Shown: positions 1 through 8,291 of the stretch, piece after piece
Layout: each line of letters starts with the position of its first letter
How positions within the stretch are numbered: the first letter of the stretch is position 1
The notes under the pieces: model-generated
The model's database searches: none
The model's input: only the letters and a program-made list of their open reading frames with translations
Told to the model about the DNA's origin: nothing
Origin: Halanaerobiaceae bacterium ANBcell28
Lineage (GTDB): Bacteria > Bacillota > Halanaerobiia > Halanaerobiales > DTU029
NCBI GenBank assembly: GCA_037623315.1
Contig: JBBJJH010000011.1
Coordinates: forward strand, 56,981-120,980
DNA length: 64,000 nt
Direction of reading: 5' to 3'
Translations under genes and position numbers: made by a program

Positions 1-863
1 AAATTTATCTTGAAAGAAAATTATATAGAGATCCTGTTGTTTTTTCTCAACAAAGTAATTATCAAAGAATAGTAATTACTAAAAATAAAGATGACGTACG
101 TTTTTTTTTAGATGGTAATATACAGTTTTCAAGCAGAGATGAATTTAGATACCATGAGTCATTAGTTCACCCAGCAATGAGCTTATTAAAAGACGCAAAA
201 AACATTTTGGTCTTAGGTGGCGGGGATGGCTTGGCTATAAGGGAAATTTTAAAATATGAGGAAGTTGAAAATATAGACTTAGTAGATTTAGATAAGCAAG
301 TTACAGATTTAGCACAGACTTCTCAATATTTCCTTAAATATAACGAAAATGCTCTTTCTGATGGAAGAGTCAGTATAATTAATAAAGATGCTTATTTATT
401 TTTAGAAAATAGTAAAAAAAAATATGATATTGTAATTGTAGATTTACCAGATCCGAATAATGAAAGTTTAAACAAACTTTATACAGTTACTTTTTATAGA
501 AAAATCTATAATAGTTTAAATGAAAAAGGAGTTATGGTAGCACAATCAACATCGCCATATTTTGCTCCTTCATGTTTTTGGATAATTCACAATACTATTG
601 AAAAGGCAGGATTCAGTACAAGTCCTTATCATGTAAATGTCCCGTCTTTTGGCGATTGGGGATTTAATATTGGTACTAAGGGTTTTAGCTTTAACGCAGA
701 TATTATTAATATAGATATTGATACTAAATTTTTAAGTACAGAAAAAGCACAGAGTCTTTTTGTTTTTGGAAAGGATATTTTAAATCAAAAAGATGATAGA
801 GTAAATACCTTGATCAGGCCAATTCTAGTAGAGGCTTATTATAAAAATTGGACTGATTATTAG
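1..863 (+). CDS. speE: Spermidine synthase-like aminopropyltransferase, C-terminal part (5' end outside window)
   Basis: The reading frame is open from base 3 with no start codon before the window edge, so an ATG at 177 is internal. Residues encoded before it (DPVVFSQQSNYQRIVITKNK and LDGNIQFSSRDE) match the N-terminal part of the polyamine aminopropyltransferase domain, and VLGGGDG near base 210 is the nucleotide-cofactor glycine motif, followed by the acidic VDLP motif. The family moves an aminopropyl group from decarboxylated S-adenosylmethionine to putrescine. The form with this neighbourhood usually carries several N-terminal membrane helices, which would lie upstream. About 286 residues are visible. 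It stands 41 bases before a K+ channel gene and likely forms an operon with it and two DUF350 genes. Confidence 0.87.
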   Translation, partial: IYLERKLYRDPVVFSQQSNYQRIVITKNKDDVRFFLDGNIQFSSRDEFRYHESLVHPAMSLLKDAKNILVLGGGDGLAIREILKYEEVENIDLVDLDKQVTDLAQTSQYFLKYNENALSDGRVSIINKDAYLFLENSKKKYDIVIVDLPDPNNESLNKLYTVTFYRKIYNSLNEKGVMVAQSTSPYFAPSCFWIIHNTIEKAGFSTSPYHVNVPSFGDWGFNIGTKGFSFNADIINIDIDTKFLSTEKAQSLFVFGKDILNQKDDRVNTLIRPILVEAYYKNWTDY

Positions 864-904
864 ATAGAAAAATTTAAGCAGAATAGTATAAGGAGAAGAT
901 AGCG

Positions 905-1930
905 ATGTTTGCTGTTTTATTAAGATATTTTAAATCATTAGGTTCTAGAATTGATCGGGGTTTATTATATAAATTAATATTTATTGCTTTATTAATTATA
1001 ATTATAAGCGCTATAATTGTGTTTAATGTAGAACCTGAAGGTCAATTCAATAATGTTTTTGATGCTAGCTGGTGGGCTATTGTCACAGCAACAACTGTTG
1101 GTTATGGAGATTTTTTCCCTATATCATATAGTGGAAGAATAGTAGCCATTATTTTAATGTTTACTGGTATTGGGCTTTTTGGTGGCATTACAGCTACCAT
1201 AACAGAAATCTTTATCAAGATAGAAAAAAGAAGGGAGTTAGGGCAATTGCAGGCTGATTATGAAGGTCATATAATTATATGTGGTTGGTGTGATAAAACT
1301 AAAGAGATGGTAAAACAGATACTAAGTGAAAATATAGAGAATAAACAAATTGTATTAATTGCTAATATAGAAAGCGATCCATTTCCAGATAATAATTTAA
1401 TCCACTTTATACATGGAAAAATTGATGAAGAAGAATCTTTAAACAAAGCTAGCATAAAAAATGCTAAAACTGCTATTATTTTAAATGAAGATAATAATGA
1501 TGCAACAACTGTTTTATCTGCATTAACAATTAATTCTTTAAATCCTGATTTATATACAATTGCTGAAATCAGTAAGGAAGAAAATGCTGTCCATTTAAAA
1601 AATGCAGGTGTAGATGAAATAGTTATAAATAATAATGTAAATAGTCGTTTAATGGTTAGAACAGCATTTTATCATGGCACTTCAAAGGTATTCAATGAAT
1701 TGTTATGTAATAAAGTTGGCAATGAAATATATATGTTAGAAGCAAGTGAAGATACCTATGAAAAAAATTATAAAGATATGCTGAACATAATTAAAGAAAA
1801 AAATAATGCCACACTTTTAGGCTTAAAAAGAAATGGAAAAATATTAATTAATCCAGATTTTGATGAGAAAATAATGAAGGGTGATCATTTTATTTATATT
1901 GCTCGTGATAGGTTATTAAATATCATATAA
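905..1930 (+). CDS. Potassium channel with RCK/TrkA-N regulatory domain
   Basis: The protein has 341 residues. Residues 23-42 form a membrane helix, residues 64-69 are the selectivity filter TVGYGD, and residues 75-98 form the second helix, giving the two-helix pore of Ion_trans_2 channels. From about residue 117 (HIIICGWCDKTKEMV) a Rossmann-like RCK domain follows, and the last 80 residues look like a TrkA-C domain. The usual GxGxxG of the nucleotide site is degenerate, so NAD binding is doubtful. The ATG follows AAGGAGA at a normal distance. It would tetramerise in the inner membrane to release or balance K+. Its place between a spermidine synthase and DUF350 genes suggests a role in envelope or cation stress; this is inference. 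Confidence 0.9.
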   Translation: MFAVLLRYFKSLGSRIDRGLLYKLIFIALLIIIISAIIVFNVEPEGQFNNVFDASWWAIVTATTVGYGDFFPISYSGRIVAIILMFTGIGLFGGITATITEIFIKIEKRRELGQLQADYEGHIIICGWCDKTKEMVKQILSENIENKQIVLIANIESDPFPDNNLIHFIHGKIDEEESLNKASIKNAKTAIILNEDNNDATTVLSALTINSLNPDLYTIAEISKEENAVHLKNAGVDEIVINNNVNSRLMVRTAFYHGTSKVFNELLCNKVGNEIYMLEASEDTYEKNYKDMLNIIKEKNNATLLGLKRNGKILINPDFDEKIMKGDHFIYIARDRLLNII

Positions 1931-1983
1931 AATTTACATATATAAAATTGAATCTATGAAACCTATGAAGGGAGGTTAATTAA

Positions 1984-2184
1984 ATGATTGAAAATGAAAT
2001 TATTGCAACTTTAATTTATGCTTTTCTTGGTTTAATTTATATGTTTGCAGGGTATAAATTTATTGATTTGATAACCCCTTATAATTTTGCAGAAGAAATA
2101 AAAGAAAAAAATCCTGCAATAGGTATTGTTATAGCTGGTATATTTATAGCTGTTTCTATAATTGTATTTGCAGCTATAGTTTAG
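1984..2184 (+). CDS. DUF350 family small membrane protein, copy 1
   Basis: A 66-residue protein with two hydrophobic stretches (about residues 6-25 and 45-66) separated by a charged loop with the pattern FIDLITPYNFAEEIKEKNPAIG. That shape and the loop are typical of one DUF350 (YjfL-type) repeat. A strong AGGGAGG site precedes the ATG. The function is unknown. DUF350 genes are often found beside membrane-type spermidine synthases, K+ channels and phage-shock-like genes, which is the arrangement here. The next gene encodes a close paralogue only 24 bases downstream. Confidence 0.8.
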   Translation: MIENEIIATLIYAFLGLIYMFAGYKFIDLITPYNFAEEIKEKNPAIGIVIAGIFIAVSIIVFAAIV

Positions 2185-2208
2185 TTAGAAAAAGAGGGAG
2201 GTAGTAGA

Positions 2209-2403
2209 ATGAATCCATTTTTAGATACTCTTATATATTTTATTATTGGTATAGTTTTTTGTGGAATTGGCTATAAATTTTTTGATTTGATTACACCATT
2301 TGATCTTGATAAAGAAATTGAAGATCATAATATTGCAGCTGGATTAACAGTTGCTGGCATATTTATTGGTGTAGCTATAGTTTTGAGTATTACTATATTA
2401 TAA
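2209..2403 (+). CDS. DUF350 family small membrane protein, copy 2
   Basis: A 64-residue paralogue of the preceding protein. It keeps the order hydrophobic helix, GYKFFDLITPFDLDKEIEDHNIAAG loop, hydrophobic helix, with the same Phe-Asp-Leu-Ile-Thr-Pro core. The ATG is preceded by GAGGGAGGTAG. Many DUF350 proteins carry two such units in one chain. Here the units are separate genes in tandem, so the two products may form a heteromer. A strong terminator follows, closing the speE-channel-DUF350-DUF350 operon. Confidence 0.78.
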   Translation: MNPFLDTLIYFIIGIVFCGIGYKFFDLITPFDLDKEIEDHNIAAGLTVAGIFIGVAIVLSITIL

Positions 2404-2425
2404 GATTAAATTACATTTGATTAAT

Positions 2426-2460
2426 AAAGTACTGATGGTATTTACCATCAGTACTTTTTT
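2426..2460 (+). terminator. Intrinsic terminator after DUF350 pair
   Basis: A perfect 14-bp stem (2426-2439 with 2444-2457) closed by the four-base loop ATTT, running into a T tract. It ends the first operon. Confidence 0.92.
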
Positions 2461-2539
2461 CTTTCAAACAATAATTATTAACTATGATAATATTAGACAA
2501 TAATAGAGTAAAAGATTGGCAAAATAGTGTTTTTTCGAT

Positions 2540-2568
2540 GAAGGACTTTCTTTTCTAGTAAAGAAGTA
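2540..2568 (+). promoter_or_regulatory. Candidate sigma-H-like promoter of the spoIIA operon
   Basis: GAAGGACTT at 2540-2548 resembles the sigma-H -35 (RnAGGAwWW), and AAAGAAGTA at 2560-2568 resembles the -10 (RnnGAATww) with one mismatch and an 11-base spacer. spoIIA operons are sigma-H dependent in Bacillus. A second option is AAGGAATAT at 2581-2589. The call rests on similarity to a consensus only. Confidence 0.33.
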
Positions 2569-2611
2569 TATATAAAAGGCAAGGAATATATTAGAAAAAG
2601 GAGGAAGTATA

Positions 2612-2965
2612 TTGGATATAACAGTAAAAATAATGGGAAATATCTTAATTGCTAGACTTGACGGAGAATTAGATATTTCTACTGTGCCTGTTTTCAAAGA
2701 AAAAATAGTTAAACCATTAGAGGAAGGCGATATTTCTTATCTTCTATTGAATTTAAAGAAAGTTAATTTTATTGATAGCTCTGGATTAGGCGTCATATTA
2801 GGCAGATATAGATATTTAGATAAAATAGGAGGAAAAATATTATTAGTAGATTTAAAAGAACAGGTCAGAAAGATTTTTACTATGGCTGGAATGTTAAAAA
2901 TTATGAAAGAATATGGAAATGAAAAAGAGGCTATGGAGGAAGTTCAAGAGGGGAGGATAGCTTAA
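2612..2965 (+). CDS. spoIIAA: Anti-sigma F factor antagonist SpoIIAA
   Basis: A 117-residue single STAS domain. The motif NFIDSSGLGVILGRY (around residues 52-66) holds the serine phosphorylated by SpoIIAB (Ser57 by homology). In its unphosphorylated form the protein binds SpoIIAB and frees sigma F in the forespore. Translation starts at TTG, eight bases after AAAGGAGG. The stop codon overlaps the ATG of spoIIAB (TAATG), so the two are translationally coupled. The order AA-AB-sigF is diagnostic and argues against an RsbV-type sigma-B system. Confidence 0.93.
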   Translation: MDITVKIMGNILIARLDGELDISTVPVFKEKIVKPLEEGDISYLLLNLKKVNFIDSSGLGVILGRYRYLDKIGGKILLVDLKEQVRKIFTMAGMLKIMKEYGNEKEAMEEVQEGRIA

Positions 2966-3408
2966 TGGATAACAATGCTCATTTAACTATACTTGGTAAA
3001 AGTAGCAATGTGGGATTGGCTAGATTATCAGTGGCAACATTTGCGTCAGAATTAGATTTTACTTTAAATGAATTAGAGGAAATAAAGGTGGCAATTTCCG
3101 AAGCGGTTACAAACTGTATTATTCATGCCTATCCCCTGGAAGAAGGTACTATTGATATTGATTTAGAGATTAATGATAACAAACTTATAATTGAAATAAC
3201 AGATCAAGGTGTTGGAATTGAAGATATTGAAGCTGTGAGACAGCCCTCATATTCTACAAAAGAAGAACATATGGGCTTAGGTTTAGCTTTTATTGATTCA
3301 TTTATGGATGAGTTTGAAATAAAATCAAGTCCTGATAAAGGTACAAGATTGAAAATGCTTAAGATACCTGAACAAGTTAAGAAAAAAAATACAAAGAATA
3401 TTGTATAA
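2965..3408 (+). CDS. spoIIAB: Anti-sigma F factor SpoIIAB (serine kinase)
   Basis: A 147-residue GHKL-type ATPase. The N box is EAVTNCIIHAY (about residues 46-56), the G1 box is ITDQGVGIED and the G2 region is MGLGLAFIDSF. SpoIIAB binds sigma F and holds it inactive, and also phosphorylates SpoIIAA. It overlaps spoIIAA by one base and ends 14 bases before sigF, as expected for the tricistronic spoIIA operon. The length is normal for the family. Confidence 0.94.
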   Translation: MDNNAHLTILGKSSNVGLARLSVATFASELDFTLNELEEIKVAISEAVTNCIIHAYPLEEGTIDIDLEINDNKLIIEITDQGVGIEDIEAVRQPSYSTKEEHMGLGLAFIDSFMDEFEIKSSPDKGTRLKMLKIPEQVKKKNTKNIV

Positions 3409-3422
3409 TAAGGGCAGGTGTT

Positions 3423-4187
3423 ATGATGAATTATTCTATGATTAACCTACCCGATCTTGAATTATTGGATGAACATCAGACTGCTGATTACATAAAAAAA
3501 GCACAATCCGGAGATAAAGATGCATTAAATAAAGTGGTCGAACATAATTTAAAGCTTGTATTAAAAGTTACTTATAGATTTAAAAATTCAGGTTATGAGC
3601 TTCAAGATCTATTTCAGATCGGTGTAATTGGTTTAATCAAAGCAGTAAATGGTTTTGATATTGATAGGGGTTTTAAATTCTCTACATATGCGGTTTCTAA
3701 AATAATAGGAGAAATTAGATTATACTTAAGAGATGATGGTATGATAAAAGTAAGCCGATCCCTAAAGAAAATAGCCAGAATTATTCGTAAAAAAGAAGAA
3801 GAGCTTAAAAAAAATCTTAATCGTTCACCCTCACTTTGTGAACTTTCAGCTGCTACTGAGATTCCTAGAGAAGATATAGTTAAAGCCCTTGAAGCAAATA
3901 AAAATCCAACTTCAATATATCAAACTATTAATAACGATAGTGAAAAGGAAATGTATTTATTAGATAATCTTGAAGATGAACAAGCTGAAGAAGATATTTC
4001 TAATTTTGATAAATTAGAGCTTGTAGAAATTTTAAGAGAACTTGATCCCAGATCTAAAAAGATAATTTTTATGAGATACTTTGAGGATAAGACACAAAGA
4101 GAGATAGCTGAAGAAATTGGTGTTTCACAGGTTCAAATTTCACGTTTAGAGAAAAAAATACTTAAAGAACTAAGAGAAGCCTTATGA
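3423..4187 (+). CDS. sigF: RNA polymerase sporulation sigma factor SigF
   Basis: A 254-residue sigma-70 family protein. Region 2 reads LQDLFQIGVIGLIKAVNGFDIDRG and KFSTYAVSKIIGEIR. Region 3 is near SPSLCELSAATEI. Region 4 is DPRSKKIIFMRYFEDKTQREIAEEIGVSQVQISRLEKKIL with its helix-turn-helix. It is the early forespore sigma factor. The close relative SigG is not encoded next to spoIIAA/AB, so sigF is preferred. The ATG lies after AGGGCAGGTG. A terminator follows directly. Confidence 0.94.
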   Translation: MMNYSMINLPDLELLDEHQTADYIKKAQSGDKDALNKVVEHNLKLVLKVTYRFKNSGYELQDLFQIGVIGLIKAVNGFDIDRGFKFSTYAVSKIIGEIRLYLRDDGMIKVSRSLKKIARIIRKKEEELKKNLNRSPSLCELSAATEIPREDIVKALEANKNPTSIYQTINNDSEKEMYLLDNLEDEQAEEDISNFDKLELVEILRELDPRSKKIIFMRYFEDKTQREIAEEIGVSQVQISRLEKKILKELREAL

Positions 4188-4223
4188 TTACTGTCATACA
4201 AACAAATATTATTATCTTTAGAG

Positions 4224-4258
4224 GATTACTGTTTTTAACAGTAATCTTTTCTTTTTTT
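4224..4258 (+). terminator. Intrinsic terminator after sigF
   Basis: Stem GATTACTGTT (4224-4233) with AACAGTAATC (4237-4246), loop TTT, then a run rich in T to 4258. It closes the spoIIA operon. Confidence 0.9.
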
Positions 4259-4318
4259 GTATAAAAAATTATCTTAATAAAAATACTAGTATTAGAAATA
4301 TAATGAATTAAATATATG

Positions 4319-4462
4319 ATGGATTATGGGGTGATTAATATTAGTAAACTCATTAACAGGCTAATAATATTGTCAATTGTGGTTGTAATATTTTTAACTG
4401 CTGTATATTTCCTATATCCTGAAACAGGACAAAATATACCTGCAGAAGCTTTAAGAATATAA
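4319..4462 (+). CDS. Possible 47-residue single-helix membrane protein
   Basis: A short open frame between the sigF terminator and spoVAF. It encodes MDYGVINISKLINRLIILSI, then a strongly hydrophobic helix VVVIFLTAVYFLYP and a short tail ending in EALRI. ATG 4319 has no clear ribosome site, while an in-frame GTG at 4331 follows ATGGGG. The single basic-then-hydrophobic layout suits a small inner-membrane protein, perhaps of the spore. No family was recognised. It could be chance, but the hydrophobic pattern is coherent. Confidence 0.4.
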   Translation: MDYGVINISKLINRLIILSIVVVIFLTAVYFLYPETGQNIPAEALRI

Positions 4463-4535
4463 ATTAAATGTATTTTTTGATCTTTGGATTAAACTTATCT
4501 GTATTCTCTAGGCTATCTATAAGTTATAGGAAGGA

Positions 4536-6029
4536 GTGGAATTAATCAAACCACTTAGTAAAAAACTAGATGATAATCTAGAAAAAATAAAAAAAGAGCT
4601 TGGCGCAGATGAAAGTTTTGATGTCTTAGTGCGTACTTTCGAGATAGGCGGTAAAAAAGCTGGTCTCGTATTTTTAGACGGGTTTATAAAAGATGAACTG
4701 ATATTGCCTATTTTTAGATTAATGGAAACAGAAAGGGAAGATATTTGTGTTGATGTTGTTAAAAACATTATAGATAAACGTATTCCTTATTATGAGGTTG
4801 AAACTGAGTCTGATTTTGATGAAGTCATTAATCAAGTTTTATGTGGTCCGCAGATTTTACTAATAGATGGCTGTGATGAAGCTATTGTTATAGATGGCCG
4901 CACCTGGGAAAGTAGAGGTCCATCTGAGCCTGAATTAGAGAAAGCTACTCGAGGACCAGCTGATGGTTTTGTAGAAACAATGCTCTTTAATGTTAATTCA
5001 ATCAGGCGAAGAATTAGAGATGTAAATTTTCGAGCTGAAGTAATGCAGATTGGTACAAGAGCAAAAAATGATGTTGCTCTTGTTTATTTAAAAGATATTG
5101 TTAATAATGATCTTTTAGAGGATGTTAAAAGTAAATTGGATAGCGTTGAGATAGATGCAGTTTCACTTGGTGATAAAACAGTAGAGGATATTATTACAGG
5201 AGGTACTTTAAATCCTTTTCCTTTAGTGAGATATACAGAACGACCAGATAATGTTGCAGCTCACTTATTAGAAGGTAATATGGCGATTATAGTTGATAAT
5301 TCACCGACAGCTTTAGTTTTGCCAGCACCTTTGTTATCTCATATTCAAACCTTAGAAACTTTTCGACAAGGCACATTAGTCGGAACCTATTTATCCTGGA
5401 TGAAAATTATTGCTATATTTATATCTGTATTTTTGCCTGCAGTATGGCTATTACTTTCTACTAATAGGTACCTACTTCCTGAGTCTTTAGAATTTATTGG
5501 CCCCCAAGAGCCAGGTAATATTGGTTTGGGATTACAATTTATATTAGCAAGTCTAGGTATAGAATTAATACGGATGGCTTCTATTCAAACACCAGATAGT
5601 CTTGGTACTTCTCTTAGTTTGATAGGTGCTCTATTGCTAGGAGATTTTGCAGTTCAAGTAGGATTGTTTTCTCCAGAAATTGTAGTATATATGGCAGTTG
5701 CAGTACTTAGTAATTATTCTATTCCAGGTTTTGAGTTAGCTGTTATCTTTAAACTTATTAGAATTCTCTTGATAATAGCTGTTATGGTAGCTGATTTACT
5801 CGGTTTAGTGATAGTGACAGTAGTAGTATTCTTACTAATGGCTTTTACAAAATCTTTTGGTGTATATTACCTATGGCCACTTATTCCCTTTGAATATCAT
5901 GCCTTAAAATCATTTTTTATTCGTCAAAATGTTCTGGATTTATCTCATGTGCGTCCTAAGGCTTATGGTTTGCAAGATAAAGACAGATCAGTTAAAGAAG
6001 ATGATAAGCAAGGAGATAATGAAAAATAA
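4536..6029 (+). CDS. spoVAF: Spore germination protein SpoVAF (GerA-type A subunit)
   Basis: A protein of up to 497 residues of the GerA/SpoVAF family. It has a soluble N-terminal region (ESFDVLVRTFEIGGKKAGLVF; RGPADGFVETMLFNVNSIRRRI; YLKDIVNNDLLEDV), then about five membrane helices from residue 285 on, with PTALVLPAP before the first and the TTNRYLLPESLEF-like segment after it. SpoVAF is thought to form an accessory ion channel in the spore inner membrane that boosts germination. It is usually in the spoVA operon; here it stands alone. The only canonical start is GTG 4536, which overlaps the AAGGAG site. ATC at 4545 sits at the ideal distance, so the true start is uncertain. Confidence 0.88.
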   Translation: MELIKPLSKKLDDNLEKIKKELGADESFDVLVRTFEIGGKKAGLVFLDGFIKDELILPIFRLMETEREDICVDVVKNIIDKRIPYYEVETESDFDEVINQVLCGPQILLIDGCDEAIVIDGRTWESRGPSEPELEKATRGPADGFVETMLFNVNSIRRRIRDVNFRAEVMQIGTRAKNDVALVYLKDIVNNDLLEDVKSKLDSVEIDAVSLGDKTVEDIITGGTLNPFPLVRYTERPDNVAAHLLEGNMAIIVDNSPTALVLPAPLLSHIQTLETFRQGTLVGTYLSWMKIIAIFISVFLPAVWLLLSTNRYLLPESLEFIGPQEPGNIGLGLQFILASLGIELIRMASIQTPDSLGTSLSLIGALLLGDFAVQVGLFSPEIVVYMAVAVLSNYSIPGFELAVIFKLIRILLIIAVMVADLLGLVIVTVVVFLLMAFTKSFGVYYLWPLIPFEYHALKSFFIRQNVLDLSHVRPKAYGLQDKDRSVKEDDKQGDNEK

Positions 6030-6150
6030 TCTATAAAATAAATAATAGATTATAGAAAATACAAGTCAATCCTAAAATTATCAGTAGAGATTTTTATTCG
6101 CTTTATTAAATTATGAAAAGTATAATTTTAAGAAAAGGAGTGTGATATTT

Positions 6151-7170
6151 TTGTCTATTAAGATTGGCATTCCCAGGGCTTTGATGTATCATTATTATTA
6201 TCCATCTTGGGAAACATTTTTTGAAGAGTTAGGTATGGATATAGTCTTATCAAAAGAAACGAATAAAAAAATACTCGAAGATGGAGCAAAGCTTGCTGTA
6301 GATGATATATGTTTGCCATTTAAAGTGTACTATGGTCATATCCTTGACATCAAAGATTCTGTTGATTATCTTTTTGTTCCTAGATTTATAAGCCTGGGTA
6401 AATATAATTATGTATGTCCCAAATTCATGGGTCTACCAGATATGTTGAAAGCAAATATGAAATCTTTACCTAAAATTATAGAGCCTGTCTTTGACTTAAG
6501 AAAAGGTTTCAGACCTTTAAGAAAAATATATTCAGATATTGCTAGTGTTTTTAATAAAAGTTTTTGGCAAACTGAAATAGCATATAATAGAGCTATAAAA
6601 AGACAAAAAAAGTTTGAAAAATTGCAAAAACATGGTTATAGCTTTCAAGATGCAGTCAAATACAGTTCTCGAAAGAGAAATATCAATGATAGTTCAGCAA
6701 AAATCATTAATGAGAGTAATAAAAGAGAAAATGAAAATATAGAAAAAGGCTTAAAAATTGGAGTATTAGGACATTCATATATTTTGAATGATAAATATAT
6801 AAGTATGGATATAATTGGCCAATTGAGAGATATGGGAGTGGATGTTCGTACAGTAGAAATGTTTGAGCAAGATGCTTTAGAAAAGGCTGCTTCCCAACAA
6901 AATAAAAGAGTGTTCTGGTTTTTTAATCGACAGGTAATGGGGGCAGCTTATCACTTATTTAATCCTAATGAGAAAATAGATGGATTAATACAGGTTACAG
7001 CATTTGCATGTGGACCTGATTCTATGGTTCAGGAATTAATAGATATTAAAGCGAAAAAGAATGATATTTCTGTTTTAAATCTAAATATAGATGAGCATAG
7101 TGCGGAAGCAGGACTTATAACAAGATTAGAGGCTTTTGTTGATTTAATTGAAAGAAGGAAAATGGCATGA
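6151..7170 (+). CDS. Acyl-CoA dehydratase activase-related protein (DUF2229), subunit 1
   Basis: The start is set at TTG 6151, ten bases after AAGGAG; GTG 6142 abuts that site. The first residues, IKIGIPRALMYHYYYPSWET, match the start of DUF2229 / COG3580-type proteins. These are relatives of the 2-hydroxyacyl-CoA dehydratase fold that carry iron-sulfur cysteines (here DDICLPFK, NYVCPKFMG and FACGPDSM). The C-terminus NLNIDEHSAEAGLITRLEAFVDLI recurs in the next gene. In many Firmicutes this part is fused to an activase in one long chain; here it is separate. It overlaps the next gene by four bases (ATGA). The substrate is unknown and no classical dehydratase pair lies nearby. Confidence 0.78.
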   Translation: MSIKIGIPRALMYHYYYPSWETFFEELGMDIVLSKETNKKILEDGAKLAVDDICLPFKVYYGHILDIKDSVDYLFVPRFISLGKYNYVCPKFMGLPDMLKANMKSLPKIIEPVFDLRKGFRPLRKIYSDIASVFNKSFWQTEIAYNRAIKRQKKFEKLQKHGYSFQDAVKYSSRKRNINDSSAKIINESNKRENENIEKGLKIGVLGHSYILNDKYISMDIIGQLRDMGVDVRTVEMFEQDALEKAASQQNKRVFWFFNRQVMGAAYHLFNPNEKIDGLIQVTAFACGPDSMVQELIDIKAKKNDISVLNLNIDEHSAEAGLITRLEAFVDLIERRKMA

Positions 7171-8252
7171 AAAAAATAACTTTTCCTCATATGGGATATA
7201 TGAATGTTCCTGTTAAGACTTTTTTTGAAAGTTTAGGATACGAAGTTTTAATACCTCCTAAAATAAGCAGAAAAACTCTAGATTTAGGTGTTAAATATGG
7301 GCCAGAATTCGCCTGTTTACCTTTGAAAATAAATTTAGGCAATTTTATTGAAGCAATGGAAGAAGGGGCAGATGTATTAATAATGGGTGGAGGCTGTGGT
7401 CCGTGTCGTTTTGGATATTATGCTGAAGTCCAGCAAGAAATATTAAAAGATCTAGGATATGAATTTGAAATATTTGTAATTGAACCAGGTATTCTTAAAA
7501 ATTTTAACAAAATAAAAAATATTTTTGGTAATATTCCTTATAGTAAGATAATTCCGTCTGCAAAATTAGCCTGGAAAAAAGCCCTTGTAATGGACGATAT
7601 CTATAAAATGGTATTAGAAAATAGGGCAAAAGAAAAAGAAACCGACATTATAGACCAGATATATAATGATTTTTTAGAAGAGATAGATAATCTTATGACT
7701 ATAGATGCTATTGAGGAGATAAATAGCAAATATAGTAATAAAATAAATCAATCTATTGGGGAATATAAACAAGGTATTGAAATAAGAGTAGGTCTTGTAG
7801 GAGAAATATATCTTGTTTTAGAACCATATGTTAATCTAGATATTGAAAAAAAATTAGGTCAATTAGGTGTATCAGTAGAAAAAAATCTTTATATTACAAG
7901 CTGGTTAAAACATTTTCTTCATTTATCTAAGGAACAGGAAGTAATTGAAAAAAAAGCTGAGAAATATCTTAAAAATTTTGTGGGAGGACATGGGATAGAT
8001 AGTATAGGTAATACAGTACGTTATGCAGAAAAAGGTTTTGATGGAGTAGTTCAGCTTGCTCCATTTACTTGTATGCCTGAAATAATCTCGGAATCTATCC
8101 TGCCAAGTGTTAGTAAAGAAGAGAATATTCCTATTCTATCACTGTTTTTTGATGAACATAGCGGTGATGCAGGATTACAAACTAGATTAGAAGCTTTCGT
8201 TGATTTGATAGTTAGGAGAAAGCAAAATAAAGAAGGAATATTATATGCTTGA
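7167..8252 (+). CDS. Acyl-CoA dehydratase activase-related protein, subunit 2
   Basis: A 361-residue relative of the preceding protein. It holds the cysteine sets FACLPLKINLGNF, GGGCGPCRFGYYAEVQQ and FTCMPE, which are typical cluster ligands of double-cubane or dehydratase-like proteins, and ends with FFDEHSGDAGLQTRLEAFVDLIVRR, nearly the same as subunit 1. The ATG overlaps the upstream stop codon, so the pair is coupled. Together the two could form a heterodimer that receives an electron from the activase encoded next. The role is inferred from family membership; the substrate is not known. The 3' end lies in a 31-bp tandem duplication. Confidence 0.76.
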   Translation: MKKITFPHMGYMNVPVKTFFESLGYEVLIPPKISRKTLDLGVKYGPEFACLPLKINLGNFIEAMEEGADVLIMGGGCGPCRFGYYAEVQQEILKDLGYEFEIFVIEPGILKNFNKIKNIFGNIPYSKIIPSAKLAWKKALVMDDIYKMVLENRAKEKETDIIDQIYNDFLEEIDNLMTIDAIEEINSKYSNKINQSIGEYKQGIEIRVGLVGEIYLVLEPYVNLDIEKKLGQLGVSVEKNLYITSWLKHFLHLSKEQEVIEKKAEKYLKNFVGGHGIDSIGNTVRYAEKGFDGVVQLAPFTCMPEIISESILPSVSKEENIPILSLFFDEHSGDAGLQTRLEAFVDLIVRRKQNKEGILYA

Positions 8253-8291
8253 TAAAAATATAGAAGGAGTATTATATGCTTGATAAAAATA
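8231..8291 (+). repeat. 31-bp tandem duplication carrying ribosome site and start codon
   Basis: Two copies (8231-8260 and 8262-8291, one mismatch) of a unit containing AGAAGGA, ATATTAT and ATGCTTGATAAAAATA. The real activase ATG is at 8276. The upstream copy creates a second ATG at 8245 with its own ribosome site, opening a 12-codon frame that stops at 8281-8283, just past the real start. Confidence 0.9.

Noticed and set aside
177..863. Spermidine synthase starting at ATG 177
   Set aside because: The frame is open to the window edge and the residues before 177 match the conserved N-terminal part of the domain, so the ATG is internal.
2612..4187. RsbV-RsbW-SigB stress module
   Set aside because: The gene order is shared, but the sigma factor and the presence of spoVAF, ytfJ and no rsb phosphatases fit the spoIIA operon better.
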